From an uncultured Peptococcaceae bacterium (GTDB taxonomy: Bacteria > Bacillota > Desulfotomaculia > Desulfotomaculales > Desulfocucumaceae), in contig CATZDY010000013.1 of the NCBI GenBank assembly GCA_958417755.1, forward strand, positions 1 through 43,261: a stretch of DNA of 43,261 nt, given 5' to 3'. Of the stretch, positions 17,512 through 27,501 are shown piece by piece (position 1 is the first letter of the stretch; each line of letters begins with the position of its first letter). The translations under genes and the position numbers were made by a program. The notes beneath the pieces are model-generated. The model was not told the origin of the DNA and did not search any database. It saw only the letters and a list, made by a program, of their open reading frames with translations.

Positions 17512-18717
17512 ATGTTGTTGGAGGGAAAAACCATTGCTTTGGGGGTTACTGGCAGTGTAGCTGCCTATAAGGCCGCGGATTTGGCCAGTCGCTTGAAAAA
17601 GCTCAAAGCCCAGGTGAATGTCATCATGACAGAAGCAGCTTGCCGTTTTGTAACCCCCCTAACCTTTGAAATGGCTTCTGGTAGGCCTGTACATACAAGC
17701 CTGTTCGACCCATCTCCCTCCTATGGTGTGCCCCATATTGAGCTATCCTTTGGGGCTGATTTAATGGTAGTGGCTCCGGCCACTGCCAATTTTTTAGGAA
17801 AAGTGGCCCATGGTATTGCGGATGATCTATTGACCACCTCCATTTTGGCGGCCATTTGTCCAGTGATGATTTGCCCGGCCATGAATGTGCATATGTACGC
17901 CAATCCCCAGGTCCAGGCCAATATTGCCTTATTGAAGCAAGAGGGCTATACTGTGGTGGAACCAGGGGTGGGCCCCATGGCCTGCGGACATGAAGGCAAG
18001 GGGCGTTTGCCGGAAGTAGAGGAAATTCTCAAGTATATTTTTGAGGTCATCCCCATTGCCGGTGATTTAAGCGGTTTGACTGTGTTGGTCACAGCTGGCG
18101 GTACCAGGGAAGCCATTGACCCTGTGCGTTATATCAGCAACCGCAGTTCAGGTAAAATGGGGTATGCCTTGGCTGCTGCAGCCATGCAGCGGGGGGCCAA
18201 GGTGATTTTGGTGACAGCCCCCACCTGTTTGTTGCCTCCTCCTGGGGTGGAAGTGATTCAGGTGGAAACTGCCCAGGAAATGTATGAAACTGTCTTGAAT
18301 CATTGCAATACAGCGGATATTATCATCAAAGCCGCTGCAGTGGCGGATTATCGGCCCAAACACCAGGCTACCCATAAAATCAAAAAACAGGAGCAAGAAT
18401 TAAGCCTGGCCCTGGAAAAAACCACGGATATTTTGTACGAGTTGGGTTGTAACAAGTTGGACGGGGTTACCCTGGTGGGGTTTGCGGCGGAAACTGAGGA
18501 TTTGCTTGAAAACAGCTGGGCAAAGATGAAACATAAAAATTTGGATCTCTTGGTGGCCAATGACATTACTGTGCCTGGGGCAGGGTTTGGCACAGACACC
18601 AATGTGGTGAAATTGCTTTATCCCGATGGCTCCATCAAGAGCCTGGATAAAATGCCCAAAAGAGATTTGGCCCATTGTATTTTGGATGAGATCCTAGGCC
18701 TGCGCAATCCTTCATGA
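17512..18717 (+). CDS. coaBC: Bifunctional phosphopantothenoylcysteine decarboxylase/synthetase
   Basis: This 401-residue fusion enzyme carries out two steps of coenzyme A synthesis. Residues 1 to about 180 form the FMN-dependent decarboxylase (CoaC) with GVTGSVAAYKAADL, the HIELSFGADLMVVAPATAN segment and the active-site PAMNVHMY motif. Residues about 185-401 form the CTP-using ligase (CoaB) with TAGGTREAIDPVRYISNRSS and the K-x-K-K segment HKIKKQEQ. The ATG at 17512 follows GGAGGG. It ends the yicC-led operon and a strong terminator follows 27 bases later. Confidence 0.95.
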   Translation: MLLEGKTIALGVTGSVAAYKAADLASRLKKLKAQVNVIMTEAACRFVTPLTFEMASGRPVHTSLFDPSPSYGVPHIELSFGADLMVVAPATANFLGKVAHGIADDLLTTSILAAICPVMICPAMNVHMYANPQVQANIALLKQEGYTVVEPGVGPMACGHEGKGRLPEVEEILKYIFEVIPIAGDLSGLTVLVTAGGTREAIDPVRYISNRSSGKMGYALAAAAMQRGAKVILVTAPTCLLPPPGVEVIQVETAQEMYETVLNHCNTADIIIKAAAVADYRPKHQATHKIKKQEQELSLALEKTTDILYELGCNKLDGVTLVGFAAETEDLLENSWAKMKHKNLDLLVANDITVPGAGFGTDTNVVKLLYPDGSIKSLDKMPKRDLAHCILDEILGLRNPS

Positions 18718-18744
18718 ACAAAAGAAATCCTTTTAACCATGTCT

Positions 18745-18769
18745 GGGCCCTGTTAAAGGGCCCGTTTTT
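18745..18769 (+). terminator. Intrinsic terminator of the yicC-coaBC operon
   Basis: GGGCCC (18745-18750) and GGGCCC (18758-18763) form the stem, followed by GTTTTT. Confidence 0.85.
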
Positions 18770-18938
18770 GTCAAATCAGAGGATTTACGAATACATAAAA
18801 TATGAATGGATAAACACAGATATATGTGCCGCAAATGATGCTGATTATCGCTAAGCCGTCCGGTCTGCTCTAAAGATATGCAAGCTCACATGAACTGTTT
18901 ACGGGATTAGCGCTAAAAGTTTGCTTGCTTTGTACTAT

Positions 18939-18989
18939 GGCAATGGCCATAGTTTTTCATTGTGCTATGGGCCCTAGCCATTGCCTTTT
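18939..18989 (+). terminator. Long hairpin with short T run in gene-poor DNA
   Basis: GGCAATGGC (18939-18947) pairs with GCCATTGCC (18977-18985), with an inner CATAG/CTATG stem, and TTTT follows. No intact gene ends just before it. From 18776 to 18938 I see no gene. Confidence 0.55.
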
Positions 18990-19006
18990 CGGTGATAAAT
19001 TTGCCT

Positions 19007-19502
19007 ATGCTTCTTAAAAAACATAAACTGCTTGTATCAGCCATTGGCCGTTACAATGCTGACGTATTTGCTGCTGTTGAGCTGCAATATTGATACAAAA
19101 GGGGATTGGCTATGCAGTGTTGCCTATGTCCTTGCTACATTTCCAATCATTGTCGCCTGGATCATGCTTCTGATTATCACTATGAGAGGTATAAATTGGT
19201 TCTAGCAATCTGCGGTTCTCTCTTTGTTTGCCGGGATACCCACGATTACCATGAATGAATGGGGGAAAGCTGTACTGAGTGGAGAGGCCAGTAGTGTTTG
19301 GGGTTTTTTACCTTTTTCAAGCATAATTCGCTTCCCTTAGCCCCAGCCAATGCCCAATGTCATCATAGCGGTAGGTTTTCTTGCCTATTTTCTGCTTGGC
19401 ATATTGCTGGGAATCGCCACCACAGTAAAGCGAAAGACAGCGCAAGTACCCTGGGGCAAAATTCGTACAATGAAAAGACTGCCCATTTTTTCATGGCTGT
19501 AG
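19007..19502 (+). pseudogene. Decayed multi-span membrane protein gene
   Basis: A frame starting MLLKKHKLL at 19007 shifts near 19038 into a frame that reads AVTMLTYLLLLSCNIDTKGD, then VAYVLATFPIIVAWIMLLII, a TAG, FAGIPTITMNEWGKAVLSGE, a second TAG, and VGFLAYFLLGILLGIATTV, before ending in TAG at 19500-19502. The pieces join into one protein of about 165 residues with four membrane helices, broken by one frameshift and two stop codons. I cannot name the family; a small uncharacterised membrane protein is likely. The gene faces the convergent hybrid kinase. Confidence 0.7.
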
Positions 19503-19596
19503 ACCTTGATTGCCCAAAGCCCAGCCTATCCAGGTATCATGCAAAGGAAACAATGAATGCCTTGCCCGGAAACTTCCCCCTCAAGGGGGATTTTGT

Positions 19597-22005
19597 TTAT
19601 GTTTGGGGCAAATATTGCTGCAAAGTTTGGCAAACTGCTTCCATATCAATGGGCTTGGTCAGATGAGCATTCATCCCGGCTTCCAGGGATTTTTCCACAT
19701 CTTCCTCAAAGGCATTGGCTGACATGGCAATGATGGGCACTTTTCCAGCATCCTCCCTAGCCAAGGAACGGATGATTTGGGTTGCTTCCAAACCGTTTAA
19801 TAACGGCATTTGAATATCCATTAAAATGGCCAAATAATAGCCTGGTTTTTGTCTGGAGAACTTTTCCACTGCTTCTTTCCCGTTTCTGGCTGTTTCTATC
19901 CTAAGATTGCGGGAAGTCAAAAGGGTTTGGGCAATTTCCATGTTGATGTCATTGTCTTCCACCAGCAGGATCCTTTCCTTTTGAAAAAGGTATTGGTTTG
20001 GGGAGGGTTTGGACAAAACAGGCCTTTCATACAGCACGGAAACCAGAAAATCATATAAGGTAGAAGGGAATAGGGGTTTTTGTAAATAATGGGTAATACC
20101 AAAGGCCTCAACTTTTTCTTGGATACTGCCCCAGTCATAGGCGGAAACAGCAACCACCGGGGATTCAGGGTCCAGGACATGTTTAGAGTCCAGGGCTTTG
20201 TGCAGGGCTGTGTCATGTAATAGTTTCCAGTCCACAAGAATCAGGTGGAAGGTTTCAGTCTTTTTCTCAAGCAATTTGAGGGCTTTGACTCCGGAAGTTA
20301 CAAAATGAGCCTGAATACCGAATTTCTCCAAGGAAGACACTGTGTATTGTCCGGAATCTAAATCCCAATCCACCACCAGGACCCTTTTTCCTTGAAATTG
20401 GTGCTTCACATCAGCGGTTTGCAGCTGATATCCCACTGATTCCAGCCATACCCGGGCTGTAAAGGTGCTGCCTTTTTCCTGTTGGCTTTCCACCCTGATA
20501 TTGCCGTTCATCATGCGGGAATAGTTTTGGGCAATGGCCAGACCCAGTCCGGATCCCCCTTGGGATTCCCGTTGCTGTGTCCCTTGTTCAAAGGGCTGAA
20601 ACAATTTATCCAGAAAGGATTTTTCCATTCCCATGCCAGTATCCTTGACAGAGAAAATCAGTTCCATGGCTTTGCCCGAGCACTTGCCCCTGGTAATAGA
20701 CAGCTGTACTTGTCCCCCGGGGGCTGTAAATTTCATGGCATTGCCCAGCAGGTTGATGAGAATCTGCTTGAGTTTCAGTTCATCTCCTATATAAGCTTCC
20801 TCTAACCCGTAGCCCATGGAAACATGAAAATCCAGTTGCTTTTCTTGGGCCTGGCTATAAAACATGGTGGTGATACTTTTAACCAAAGCAACAAAATCAA
20901 ACTGTTTTTTCTTTAAAGTCATCTTGCCGCTTTCAATTTTGGACATATCCAGAATATCATTGATCAGGGAAAGGAGGAAATTGGCGGAATTTTTAATTTT
21001 GCCTAGGCAATCCTTGATGCGGGCAATATCTTCTCCCGCTTCCTCCGCAATGATTAACATACCGAGAATGGCGTTCATGGGGGTACGGATATCATGGGAC
21101 ATGCGGGATAAGAAATCCGATTTTGCTTGATTGGCCCGTTCGGCTATCTCCAGGGCACTTAGCAGCATTGCCGAACGTTCTTCCAGCTGTTTTTGGATTT
21201 CCCGCTGTTCCGTGATATCCGTGATATCTATGTAAATCACCAGGTAAAGGGGGTCTTGGTTGACCCAATCAATGCAAGCAGCATTGATTTGCAGCCATGC
21301 GTCATGGCCTGCTTTATCTTGTACCTGGACCACAAAATGGACCGGCTTTCCTGCCCGCATCAGCGGATATTGGGCCAGGATTGTTTCGCGGTTCCTTTGA
21401 TTGTCCAGATTCACCAAAGAGTAAGGCGGAGCCCCTGGCTTTTGTTCCCCGAAAAATTGAATGAATTGGTCATTGGCATAAACAAAGGAAAAGGAATGAT
21501 CCTCAGTGACCCGAAATTTAGCCACAAAACCCGGCAGATTGTCATAGGTAATGGACTGCTCCTTCTGGGTTTGCACCAAATCCGTGATATCCATAAAAAC
21601 CGTATATACCACAGGAAATCCGTTGACCACTTCTTCGGTAAAGGAGCCCACCATACGGACCCATATATAAGTGCCACCTTTTTGGGGCATGCGGCAAATA
21701 CATTCGTAACTTGGCTGTTGATTCTCCAGGGCAGCTGCTACTGTGGCGGAAATCTGTTGTAAATCCTCCGGATGGTTGCGATAAAATTCGTCCACATGGT
21801 TATGAAACAGAGCTTCATATTCCTCTTTCGGATACTTGATGATGTCATAATAATAATCATTAGCCCAGATTGCCGTAAAGTGCTCATCCAGCAAATGTTT
21901 GCTGACACTGACATGCAAAGCACTCATCAAAGCATTGTATTCATAATCCAAAGCTTGATACTCTTTATGCAGCTGATGCTTAGAGGCCTCGATTCTATCT
22001 GTCAT
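19597..22005 (-). CDS. PAS-domain hybrid histidine kinase with two receiver domains
   Basis: This 802-residue cytoplasmic-looking sensor has two PAS-like domains (about 25-145 and 150-270, each ending in an MDITD/IDITD motif), a histidine phosphotransfer helix with H304 in SRMSHDIRTPMN, an ATPase domain (GDELKLKQILINLLGNAMKF, GGSGLGLAIAQ) and two C-terminal receivers. The first receiver (about 555-670) starts VLVVDWDLD and keeps an aspartate in LILVDW but lacks the usual acidic pair, so it may be degenerate. The second (about 685-800) has ILLVEDND, ILMDIQMP and LTKPI and looks active. No membrane segment is seen. It lies downstream of the HD-GYP and GGDEF genes on the same strand and probably works with them. 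Confidence 0.88.
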   Translation of the reverse strand: MTDRIEASKHQLHKEYQALDYEYNALMSALHVSVSKHLLDEHFTAIWANDYYYDIIKYPKEEYEALFHNHVDEFYRNHPEDLQQISATVAAALENQQPSYECICRMPQKGGTYIWVRMVGSFTEEVVNGFPVVYTVFMDITDLVQTQKEQSITYDNLPGFVAKFRVTEDHSFSFVYANDQFIQFFGEQKPGAPPYSLVNLDNQRNRETILAQYPLMRAGKPVHFVVQVQDKAGHDAWLQINAACIDWVNQDPLYLVIYIDITDITEQREIQKQLEERSAMLLSALEIAERANQAKSDFLSRMSHDIRTPMNAILGMLIIAEEAGEDIARIKDCLGKIKNSANFLLSLINDILDMSKIESGKMTLKKKQFDFVALVKSITTMFYSQAQEKQLDFHVSMGYGLEEAYIGDELKLKQILINLLGNAMKFTAPGGQVQLSITRGKCSGKAMELIFSVKDTGMGMEKSFLDKLFQPFEQGTQQRESQGGSGLGLAIAQNYSRMMNGNIRVESQQEKGSTFTARVWLESVGYQLQTADVKHQFQGKRVLVVDWDLDSGQYTVSSLEKFGIQAHFVTSGVKALKLLEKKTETFHLILVDWKLLHDTALHKALDSKHVLDPESPVVAVSAYDWGSIQEKVEAFGITHYLQKPLFPSTLYDFLVSVLYERPVLSKPSPNQYLFQKERILLVEDNDINMEIAQTLLTSRNLRIETARNGKEAVEKFSRQKPGYYLAILMDIQMPLLNGLEATQIIRSLAREDAGKVPIIAMSANAFEEDVEKSLEAGMNAHLTKPIDMEAVCQTLQQYLPQT

Positions 22006-22337
22006 GATATTTCATCCCTCTTTGCGGACTGTGGAGGCTGGTCGGCAAAGCTACGGTAAAAGGTTCTTTACCTGGGCTGGCCAGGATACAACAATCCTGT
22101 TTTTTGACTTGGAACAAGATGTATCCGCCTTGGCATATAGCCAGGGTAATGGGGATTTGCCCCCGCTATATACCAAGGCCAATGGAAAAATCCGGCGCCT
22201 TTTATCTTGCTGAAAGAGCCTTTGTCCCCAAACAATACCATCCTAATAGCGCTTTTTCCATTGCCATACCAGGCAATGGGTATGCAAAGTAACATACCCA
22301 AAGAATGCCAGCAAAGGGCAGGCAGGCCCTTAGGCTT
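22006..22337. other. Gap between two signalling genes
   Basis: No gene is seen. The stretch contains a short perfect stem, CCATTGCC/GGCAATGG at about 22258-22279, which lacks a T tract on either side in the needed orientation. It may hold the promoter of the hybrid kinase on the minus strand, but I see no clear -35/-10 pair. Confidence 0.4.
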
Positions 22338-23465
22338 TTAGGCAGAGGTTTCAGCCTGTAGTTCTTTTTTTAAGATATCCGCTACCTGTAAAAAGCACTG
22401 CATCAAAGCAGGATTAAATTCACCGCATTCCCCTTGGGTGATCATTTCCACCGCCTTTTCATGGGAATAGGCGTCTTTATAGACCCGTTTGCTGCTCAAG
22501 GCTTCATAGACATCTGCAATGGATACCACTTGGGCCCAAATGGGGATGGCATTTCCCTTGAGGTGATCCGGATATCCTTTGCCATCCCAGCGTTCATGAT
22601 GATGCCGGCAGATTTCATAACAATAGCTGTAATACTCTTCATCCTGGTCATCATAATGCAGATTTTGGAGCAGTTCGCAGCCGCGAATGGTGTGGGTTTT
22701 CATGATTTCAAATTCTTCTGCTGTTAATTTGCCTGGTTTTAAGAGTACAGAATCAGGAATAGCAATCTTTCCAATATCATGCATCGTGGCAGCGCTGGCA
22801 ATGGTTTCAATGCGTTCCAAAGACATGCGGTATTCCTCATATTTATCCGAGAGCGCCCGCATTAAAATGGCTGTAATCTTGCGCATGCGTTTGATATGGG
22901 CGCCAGATTCGCCGTTGCGAAATTCCACAATGGTGCTTAAAGCATCAATGATAAAATTATTGTTTTCTTTGAGCTTTTTGGCCTGCTGTTCCAGCAATAA
23001 ATTGGCCTTTTGCAAGGCTTGGGATTGGCGTTCCAACGCAGCGGTTTGCTCGTGGACCATTTCTTCCAACCGGTGTTTGTGCGCATGAAGCTCCACAACA
23101 TTTTGAACCCTGCGCCTGACAATATCAGGACGAAAGGGCTTGTTGATAATATCCGAGACCCCCAGGGTATACCCCTGCAAAAAGGTATCTTCGCTGTTTT
23201 CTGCTGTAATCAAAATCACTGGCACCATGTCATTCCAGTGCCGCTTCTTCATTTCCTGTAAGACCGTAAGACCATCCATGACTGGCATAACAATGTCCAG
23301 CAACATGGCGCTGATGGCACTTTTGTGTTTTCCTAGCATGTCCAGGGCCTGTTGGCCGTTTTCTGCCTCAAAAATGGTGTATTGCTCTTCAAACAATGCC
23401 CCCAGGATGGCGCGGTTGATTTCCACATCATCCACAATGAGCAGAGCCTTTTTTGTGCCAACCAT
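22338..23465 (-). CDS. Response regulator with HD-GYP cyclic-di-GMP phosphodiesterase domain
   Basis: This 375-residue protein has an N-terminal receiver (VDDVEINRAIL; phospho-acceptor D57 in MLLDIVMP; K109 in INKPF), a coiled-coil linker (about 130-170) and an HD-GYP domain with H229-D230 in TMHDIGKIAIPD and G297-Y298-P299 in HHERWDGKGYPDHLKG. HD-GYP domains degrade cyclic di-GMP. All motif residues are present, so activity is likely. The ATG at 23465 overlaps the stop codon of the preceding kinase gene by one base (TGATG) and has GGGGG upstream, so translation is coupled. The adjacent kinase is the natural phosphate donor and also contains a GGDEF domain that would make the same messenger. 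Confidence 0.92.
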   Translation of the reverse strand: MVGTKKALLIVDDVEINRAILGALFEEQYTIFEAENGQQALDMLGKHKSAISAMLLDIVMPVMDGLTVLQEMKKRHWNDMVPVILITAENSEDTFLQGYTLGVSDIINKPFRPDIVRRRVQNVVELHAHKHRLEEMVHEQTAALERQSQALQKANLLLEQQAKKLKENNNFIIDALSTIVEFRNGESGAHIKRMRKITAILMRALSDKYEEYRMSLERIETIASAATMHDIGKIAIPDSVLLKPGKLTAEEFEIMKTHTIRGCELLQNLHYDDQDEEYYSYCYEICRHHHERWDGKGYPDHLKGNAIPIWAQVVSIADVYEALSSKRVYKDAYSHEKAVEMITQGECGEFNPALMQCFLQVADILKKELQAETSA

Positions 23466-26400
23466 CAGGATTTCCCCCTTTCTTGTGTGATACAGCGCCA
23501 AAGAAGGTCCAATAATTTATCCACTTCTATGGGTTTAGACAAATGGCCGTTCATGCCGCTGTCCAAAGATTGTTTCATATCTTCATCAAAAGCATTGGCT
23601 GTCATGGCAATAATGGGGATGGTCCGGGAGTCTGGTTTCCCCAAAGTACGGATCCGTTTGGTTGCTTCCAAACCATCCAACACAGGCATGCGTATATCCA
23701 TCAAAATAGCATCATAATAATAGGCTTCATGTTGGGCAAATTTATCCACAGTTTCCTGGCCATTGACCGCAGTTTCCACCTCAAAATCATGCATGGTTAA
23801 AATGGTCTCCGCAATTTCCCGGTTTAACTCATTGTCTTCAGCCACCAGGATCCGTTTGCCTAAAAACCGGTATGTTGGAGCAGGAGCCAAAGCCTTTGCA
23901 CCGGATTCTTCCTGGGGGCAAGGAAAGGCCCGGGGGAGAGGCAAAGTAAAATAAAAACAAGCGCCTTGGTCCACTTCACTGGTGACCTCCAAGGTTCCCC
24001 CCATCATTTGCACCAAGCGGCTGGAGATGGAAAGCCCCAACCCGGTGCCGCCAAAGGTATTGGCTGTATTTTTTTCCGCTTGTTCAAATACATTGAAAAT
24101 GCGTCCCAAAGCTTCCTTGGCAATGCCAATGCCCGTATCCTGTACGGAAAAGCGAAGCTTTACCGTTTCCTCTGTTTGCCCCAATTGCTTTACCATAACC
24201 AAGACCTTTCCCCCAGCAGGGGTAAATTTAATGGCATTGCTGATGATATTGATCAACACTTGATTAAGCCGCAGGGGATCAGCCAACACCTTTAGGCCCC
24301 CAGCAAAGGCCTTTTGTACCCCAAATTCAATTTGTTTTGCCTCAGCCTGGGGGCGCATCAAGGCTTCCAAGGCCCGAAGCTGTTCCTCCACAGCAATGGT
24401 TTCAAGATTCAATTCCACTTTGCCGCTCTCAATACGGGACATATCCAAAATATCATTGATCAAACTAAGCAAATAAGCATTGGCTGCTTCAATCTTATGC
24501 AAGCAATCCATGGTCTTTTCCTGGTCAGGCAACACGGATTTCGCAATGGCCGTCATGCCAGTAATGGCATTCATGGGGGTGCGGATTTCATGGCTCATGC
24601 GGGATAGAAAATCAGTCTTTGCCTGGCTTAAGGCATCTGCCCGGGCTTTGAGGATAAAGGAGGCAATGATTTTGACCAGTTCACCCAAAAGCTTGCGTTG
24701 CTCCAGGGGCCAGGTATATTCTTTTTTCCAAATCTCCAGACATACCCCTCCCACATATACCCCTTGGTTCCAAATGCCTGCATGCAAGCAAGAATAAGGA
24801 GTGGTAAGGCTTTGGATGAGATACTTATCACAAAGGCCGTCTTGATCATAGGCCATTGGAATGCTTTGCCATTCCTCCTGGGTCACGTAATAAGTTTGCC
24901 CCATTTGCAGCTCCGAGGCGTTTTGGGCCCATTGATAGGGGAATTTGCAGGTTAAATAATCAATATTCATTTCCAAGATAGAGACCCGGTCCATATGACA
25001 ACTTCTACCGATTCTGGCTAAAAGCAAAAAAATCGCATCATCCAAATTTTTTGATTTTCCCAATAATTCTAAGGCAAAGGCAATCAAATCCACTTCCTGG
25101 TGGTCCCCAGGCCGGTCAATGTCATTGATAAAATGTTTCTCTGGATATACCTGGGTCAACATGGTCCCCAAGTCATTGGAAGTATCCAAGTAACAAGCAG
25201 CTGCGCCCTTGCCGTGTTCCTTGACATATTTCAGGGTGCTTTCAGCACAGCGGTAAAGCCCGCTGTATTCATCCACCACCTCAGTGACACACATGCCAAT
25301 GCTGGCGGAGATCTGCAAACCCGCCTCTTGCCGTAAGGATAGATTGCGGATCATGGTAGCAATTTGGGGCCCTAAAATCGTGGCCCTGGATTTGGGGCAA
25401 CCCTTGATGAACAACATGAATTCATCCCCCCCCAAACGCACCAAGATATCCTCAGAGCCTGTCTGGGCCCGTAGAATATCCGCCACCTCTTGGAGCACAG
25501 CGTCTGCAAATACAGAGCCTTCCTCCTGATTGAGCTGGGTAAAATTATCCATATCCAATAGCATGATGCCGCAGATTTCCTGGGGGCTTTTTTGCTTCAT
25601 ATATTCCTGCACCAAACGGATGCCTGTTTCCTTGTTATAAAGTCCTGTGAGGCTGTCCCTGGATTTCATTTCTTCCAAAGCAAATTCCTTGGCTTTCTCT
25701 GATTCTATGTTGGTGATCTTGCCAATGATCTTGGTCACAACCTGCTGGGCATCCACAATGGGGGTGGTGGTGACCCTGGCCCAAAGAAATGGTTGTTTGC
25801 TCTGGTAAACCCGTACCCGCAGCTCTATTTCCCCGGGGCTTTGTCCGGATAATACCTGGGAAACCAGATGGCTAGACCCTTCTTCCACCAGCTCAGTGAT
25901 ATGGCTTTGCATAAAAGCAGGAATCACCCGCTCCATGGGGATGGAAGCATCCCTTTTTTGATCCGGGTACAAATTGCCATAAGCAGTATAAACATCAGTG
26001 GCCAAATCATATTCAAACACCACCACTGAAGTATTTTCCACTGCCACCCGAAACCGAAAGCGCTCTTGCTCCAATTGCTTTTTCTGCTTTTCCCAGTCCT
26101 GGTGAATCAAATTAAAGGCCTTGGCAAAGGCCTTTGTCTCCTTGGAACCCACTGGTTGTAAGGAAACAAATTCATGGGCAGATAAATCTTGGAGCGAAAC
26201 CGCGTACCGGTGAAAGGGCCGCATCACCAAGGCATAAAATAGCAAGAGGGATAGCAAAAGCAATCCTAACACAGCAATATTATAGCCCTGGGTCAGATGC
26301 AAAGTAGCCCGGGTTTCCTGGCTGGCTTGCCTGAGCTCATCGTTTTTCCGTTCACTGAGCAGGGTTCTGAATGCTTCAATGTTTTGGTGAATCAAGGCCT

Positions 26401-26953
26401 TGCTGTCCTGATACTGCTCCCCAAATATATAGGCCAGGGCAGCCCCTTGTTTGGCTTCAGGGGATAAGGTTTCTTCCCCTTGTTGAAACTGGACTGCCGC
26501 CACCTTGGGCGGCATATCCTGGGGTTGTAGCCCAATGCTTTCTGCTGTCAGGCGCATGGCCCAAGCTTCACGGCCAATGAGCTTGTCAGATTCCTCCTTG
26601 GCAGCATGGAGCAGCTGCCCCTCCCGGGGGGTGAGGGATAAGGCAGCCAGTTGCTCCAGGGCTTTATCCCGGCTTTGCAGAAAATCCACTTCATGCCAGT
26701 AATCTTGCAGATAGGAAACCTGTTGGGTGGCGATAAAATGCCATACAGCAGAAGTAAGATAATCCGAAGCATTGGCCAAGGCTTGGCTTTGTTCCGCGCA
26801 TTGTCTGCGGTTTTGTTCAATAGCCAATTGCTTTTGCATACATGTATTGGCATTTTGAAGCGCCAAACCAGAAAGGAATATAATTCCCAAGGCTAGGAGC
26901 AAAAGACAAAAGGAAAGCATATGGATGTTAACATTCAAGGTTTTACATTTCAT
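23465..26953 (-). CDS. Giant GGDEF / histidine kinase / receiver fusion sensor
   Basis: This protein has about 1162 residues. Two membrane helices (about 12-34 and 226-246) enclose a 190-residue external helical sensor; a PAS-like domain (about 300-420) follows, then a GGDEF domain with an intact RLGGDEF signature (about 506-512), a GAF-like region (about 620-770), a kinase helix with H788 in SRMSHEIRTPMN, an ATPase domain (NQVLINIISNAIKF, GGTGLGLSIS) and a C-terminal receiver (ILVAEDNE, AILMDIRMP, LSKPI). It should both make cyclic di-GMP and phosphorylate partners. The ATG at 26953 has GGGAG 8 bases upstream and was preferred to an ATG ten codons earlier. It is co-translated with the HD-GYP regulator. 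The order GGDEF before a complete hybrid kinase is unusual. Confidence 0.88.
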   Translation of the reverse strand: MKCKTLNVNIHMLSFCLLLLALGIIFLSGLALQNANTCMQKQLAIEQNRRQCAEQSQALANASDYLTSAVWHFIATQQVSYLQDYWHEVDFLQSRDKALEQLAALSLTPREGQLLHAAKEESDKLIGREAWAMRLTAESIGLQPQDMPPKVAAVQFQQGEETLSPEAKQGAALAYIFGEQYQDSKALIHQNIEAFRTLLSERKNDELRQASQETRATLHLTQGYNIAVLGLLLLSLLLFYALVMRPFHRYAVSLQDLSAHEFVSLQPVGSKETKAFAKAFNLIHQDWEKQKKQLEQERFRFRVAVENTSVVVFEYDLATDVYTAYGNLYPDQKRDASIPMERVIPAFMQSHITELVEEGSSHLVSQVLSGQSPGEIELRVRVYQSKQPFLWARVTTTPIVDAQQVVTKIIGKITNIESEKAKEFALEEMKSRDSLTGLYNKETGIRLVQEYMKQKSPQEICGIMLLDMDNFTQLNQEEGSVFADAVLQEVADILRAQTGSEDILVRLGGDEFMLFIKGCPKSRATILGPQIATMIRNLSLRQEAGLQISASIGMCVTEVVDEYSGLYRCAESTLKYVKEHGKGAAACYLDTSNDLGTMLTQVYPEKHFINDIDRPGDHQEVDLIAFALELLGKSKNLDDAIFLLLARIGRSCHMDRVSILEMNIDYLTCKFPYQWAQNASELQMGQTYYVTQEEWQSIPMAYDQDGLCDKYLIQSLTTPYSCLHAGIWNQGVYVGGVCLEIWKKEYTWPLEQRKLLGELVKIIASFILKARADALSQAKTDFLSRMSHEIRTPMNAITGMTAIAKSVLPDQEKTMDCLHKIEAANAYLLSLINDILDMSRIESGKVELNLETIAVEEQLRALEALMRPQAEAKQIEFGVQKAFAGGLKVLADPLRLNQVLINIISNAIKFTPAGGKVLVMVKQLGQTEETVKLRFSVQDTGIGIAKEALGRIFNVFEQAEKNTANTFGGTGLGLSISSRLVQMMGGTLEVTSEVDQGACFYFTLPLPRAFPCPQEESGAKALAPAPTYRFLGKRILVAEDNELNREIAETILTMHDFEVETAVNGQETVDKFAQHEAYYYDAILMDIRMPVLDGLEATKRIRTLGKPDSRTIPIIAMTANAFDEDMKQSLDSGMNGHLSKPIEVDKLLDLLWRCITQERGKS

Positions 26954-27436
26954 ATTTGACTCCCTGGCCTTGGGCAATGCCAAAGGCAGTTATGTAGGTT
27001 TCTCATGATAGATTGCTGCGCTTTTATCCTCATCCAATGATAAAGTAGTTTTTCTTCCTGTCATTTGGATGAGAACAATATAATATGATAGATAAAACAA
27101 GGGGAAAAGTCTCCTGTTTTTCCTAAAATCCCTTGCCTCACAAGGTGTAGTGTGTTGGATAACTGGCAGACAATTGATCCACCTCATAGGCAAAATCCCT
27201 TTGGCAAAACGCTGGTAACATATCTTTCTATTACTTATACTTATTCGTGCCATACTCTTGAGCTCCTGCTGCTTTTCCCTGGTCAAGGACATGATACAGA
27301 GATATTTGGCAGAATTGATAAGGGGATCAATGTGCTGTTTGACCCATATATATAGGGGAAAAGAACCAGGTATTTGGGGGCTTAGCAACCCATTTGACCA
27401 GCTTTTGAGGCCCTTAGGCTGAAGAATCATCCAGCA
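26954..27436. other. Gap between divergent genes
   Basis: No convincing gene is seen. CTCATCCAA (about 27031-27039) is repeated inverted as TTGGATGAG about 35 bases on, which could be a binding site or stem in front of the giant kinase gene. The promoters of both divergent genes must lie here or just beyond. Confidence 0.4.
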
Positions 27437-27466
27437 TTGGACAAAACAAGCATTTTATTGTACACT
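27437..27466 (+). promoter_or_regulatory. Possible promoter of floA
   Basis: TTGGAC (27437-27442), 18 bases and TACACT (27461-27466) make a moderate vegetative promoter, 35 bases before the floA start codon. Confidence 0.4.
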
Positions 27467-27501
27467 CTTACTACATTCAATATAGGAGGTGGGTCATTGT
27501 C

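Noticed and set aside
26990..27430. Minus-strand open frame of 146 codons before the giant kinase
   Set aside because: No ribosome site or recognisable motif; it covers the divergent promoter region.
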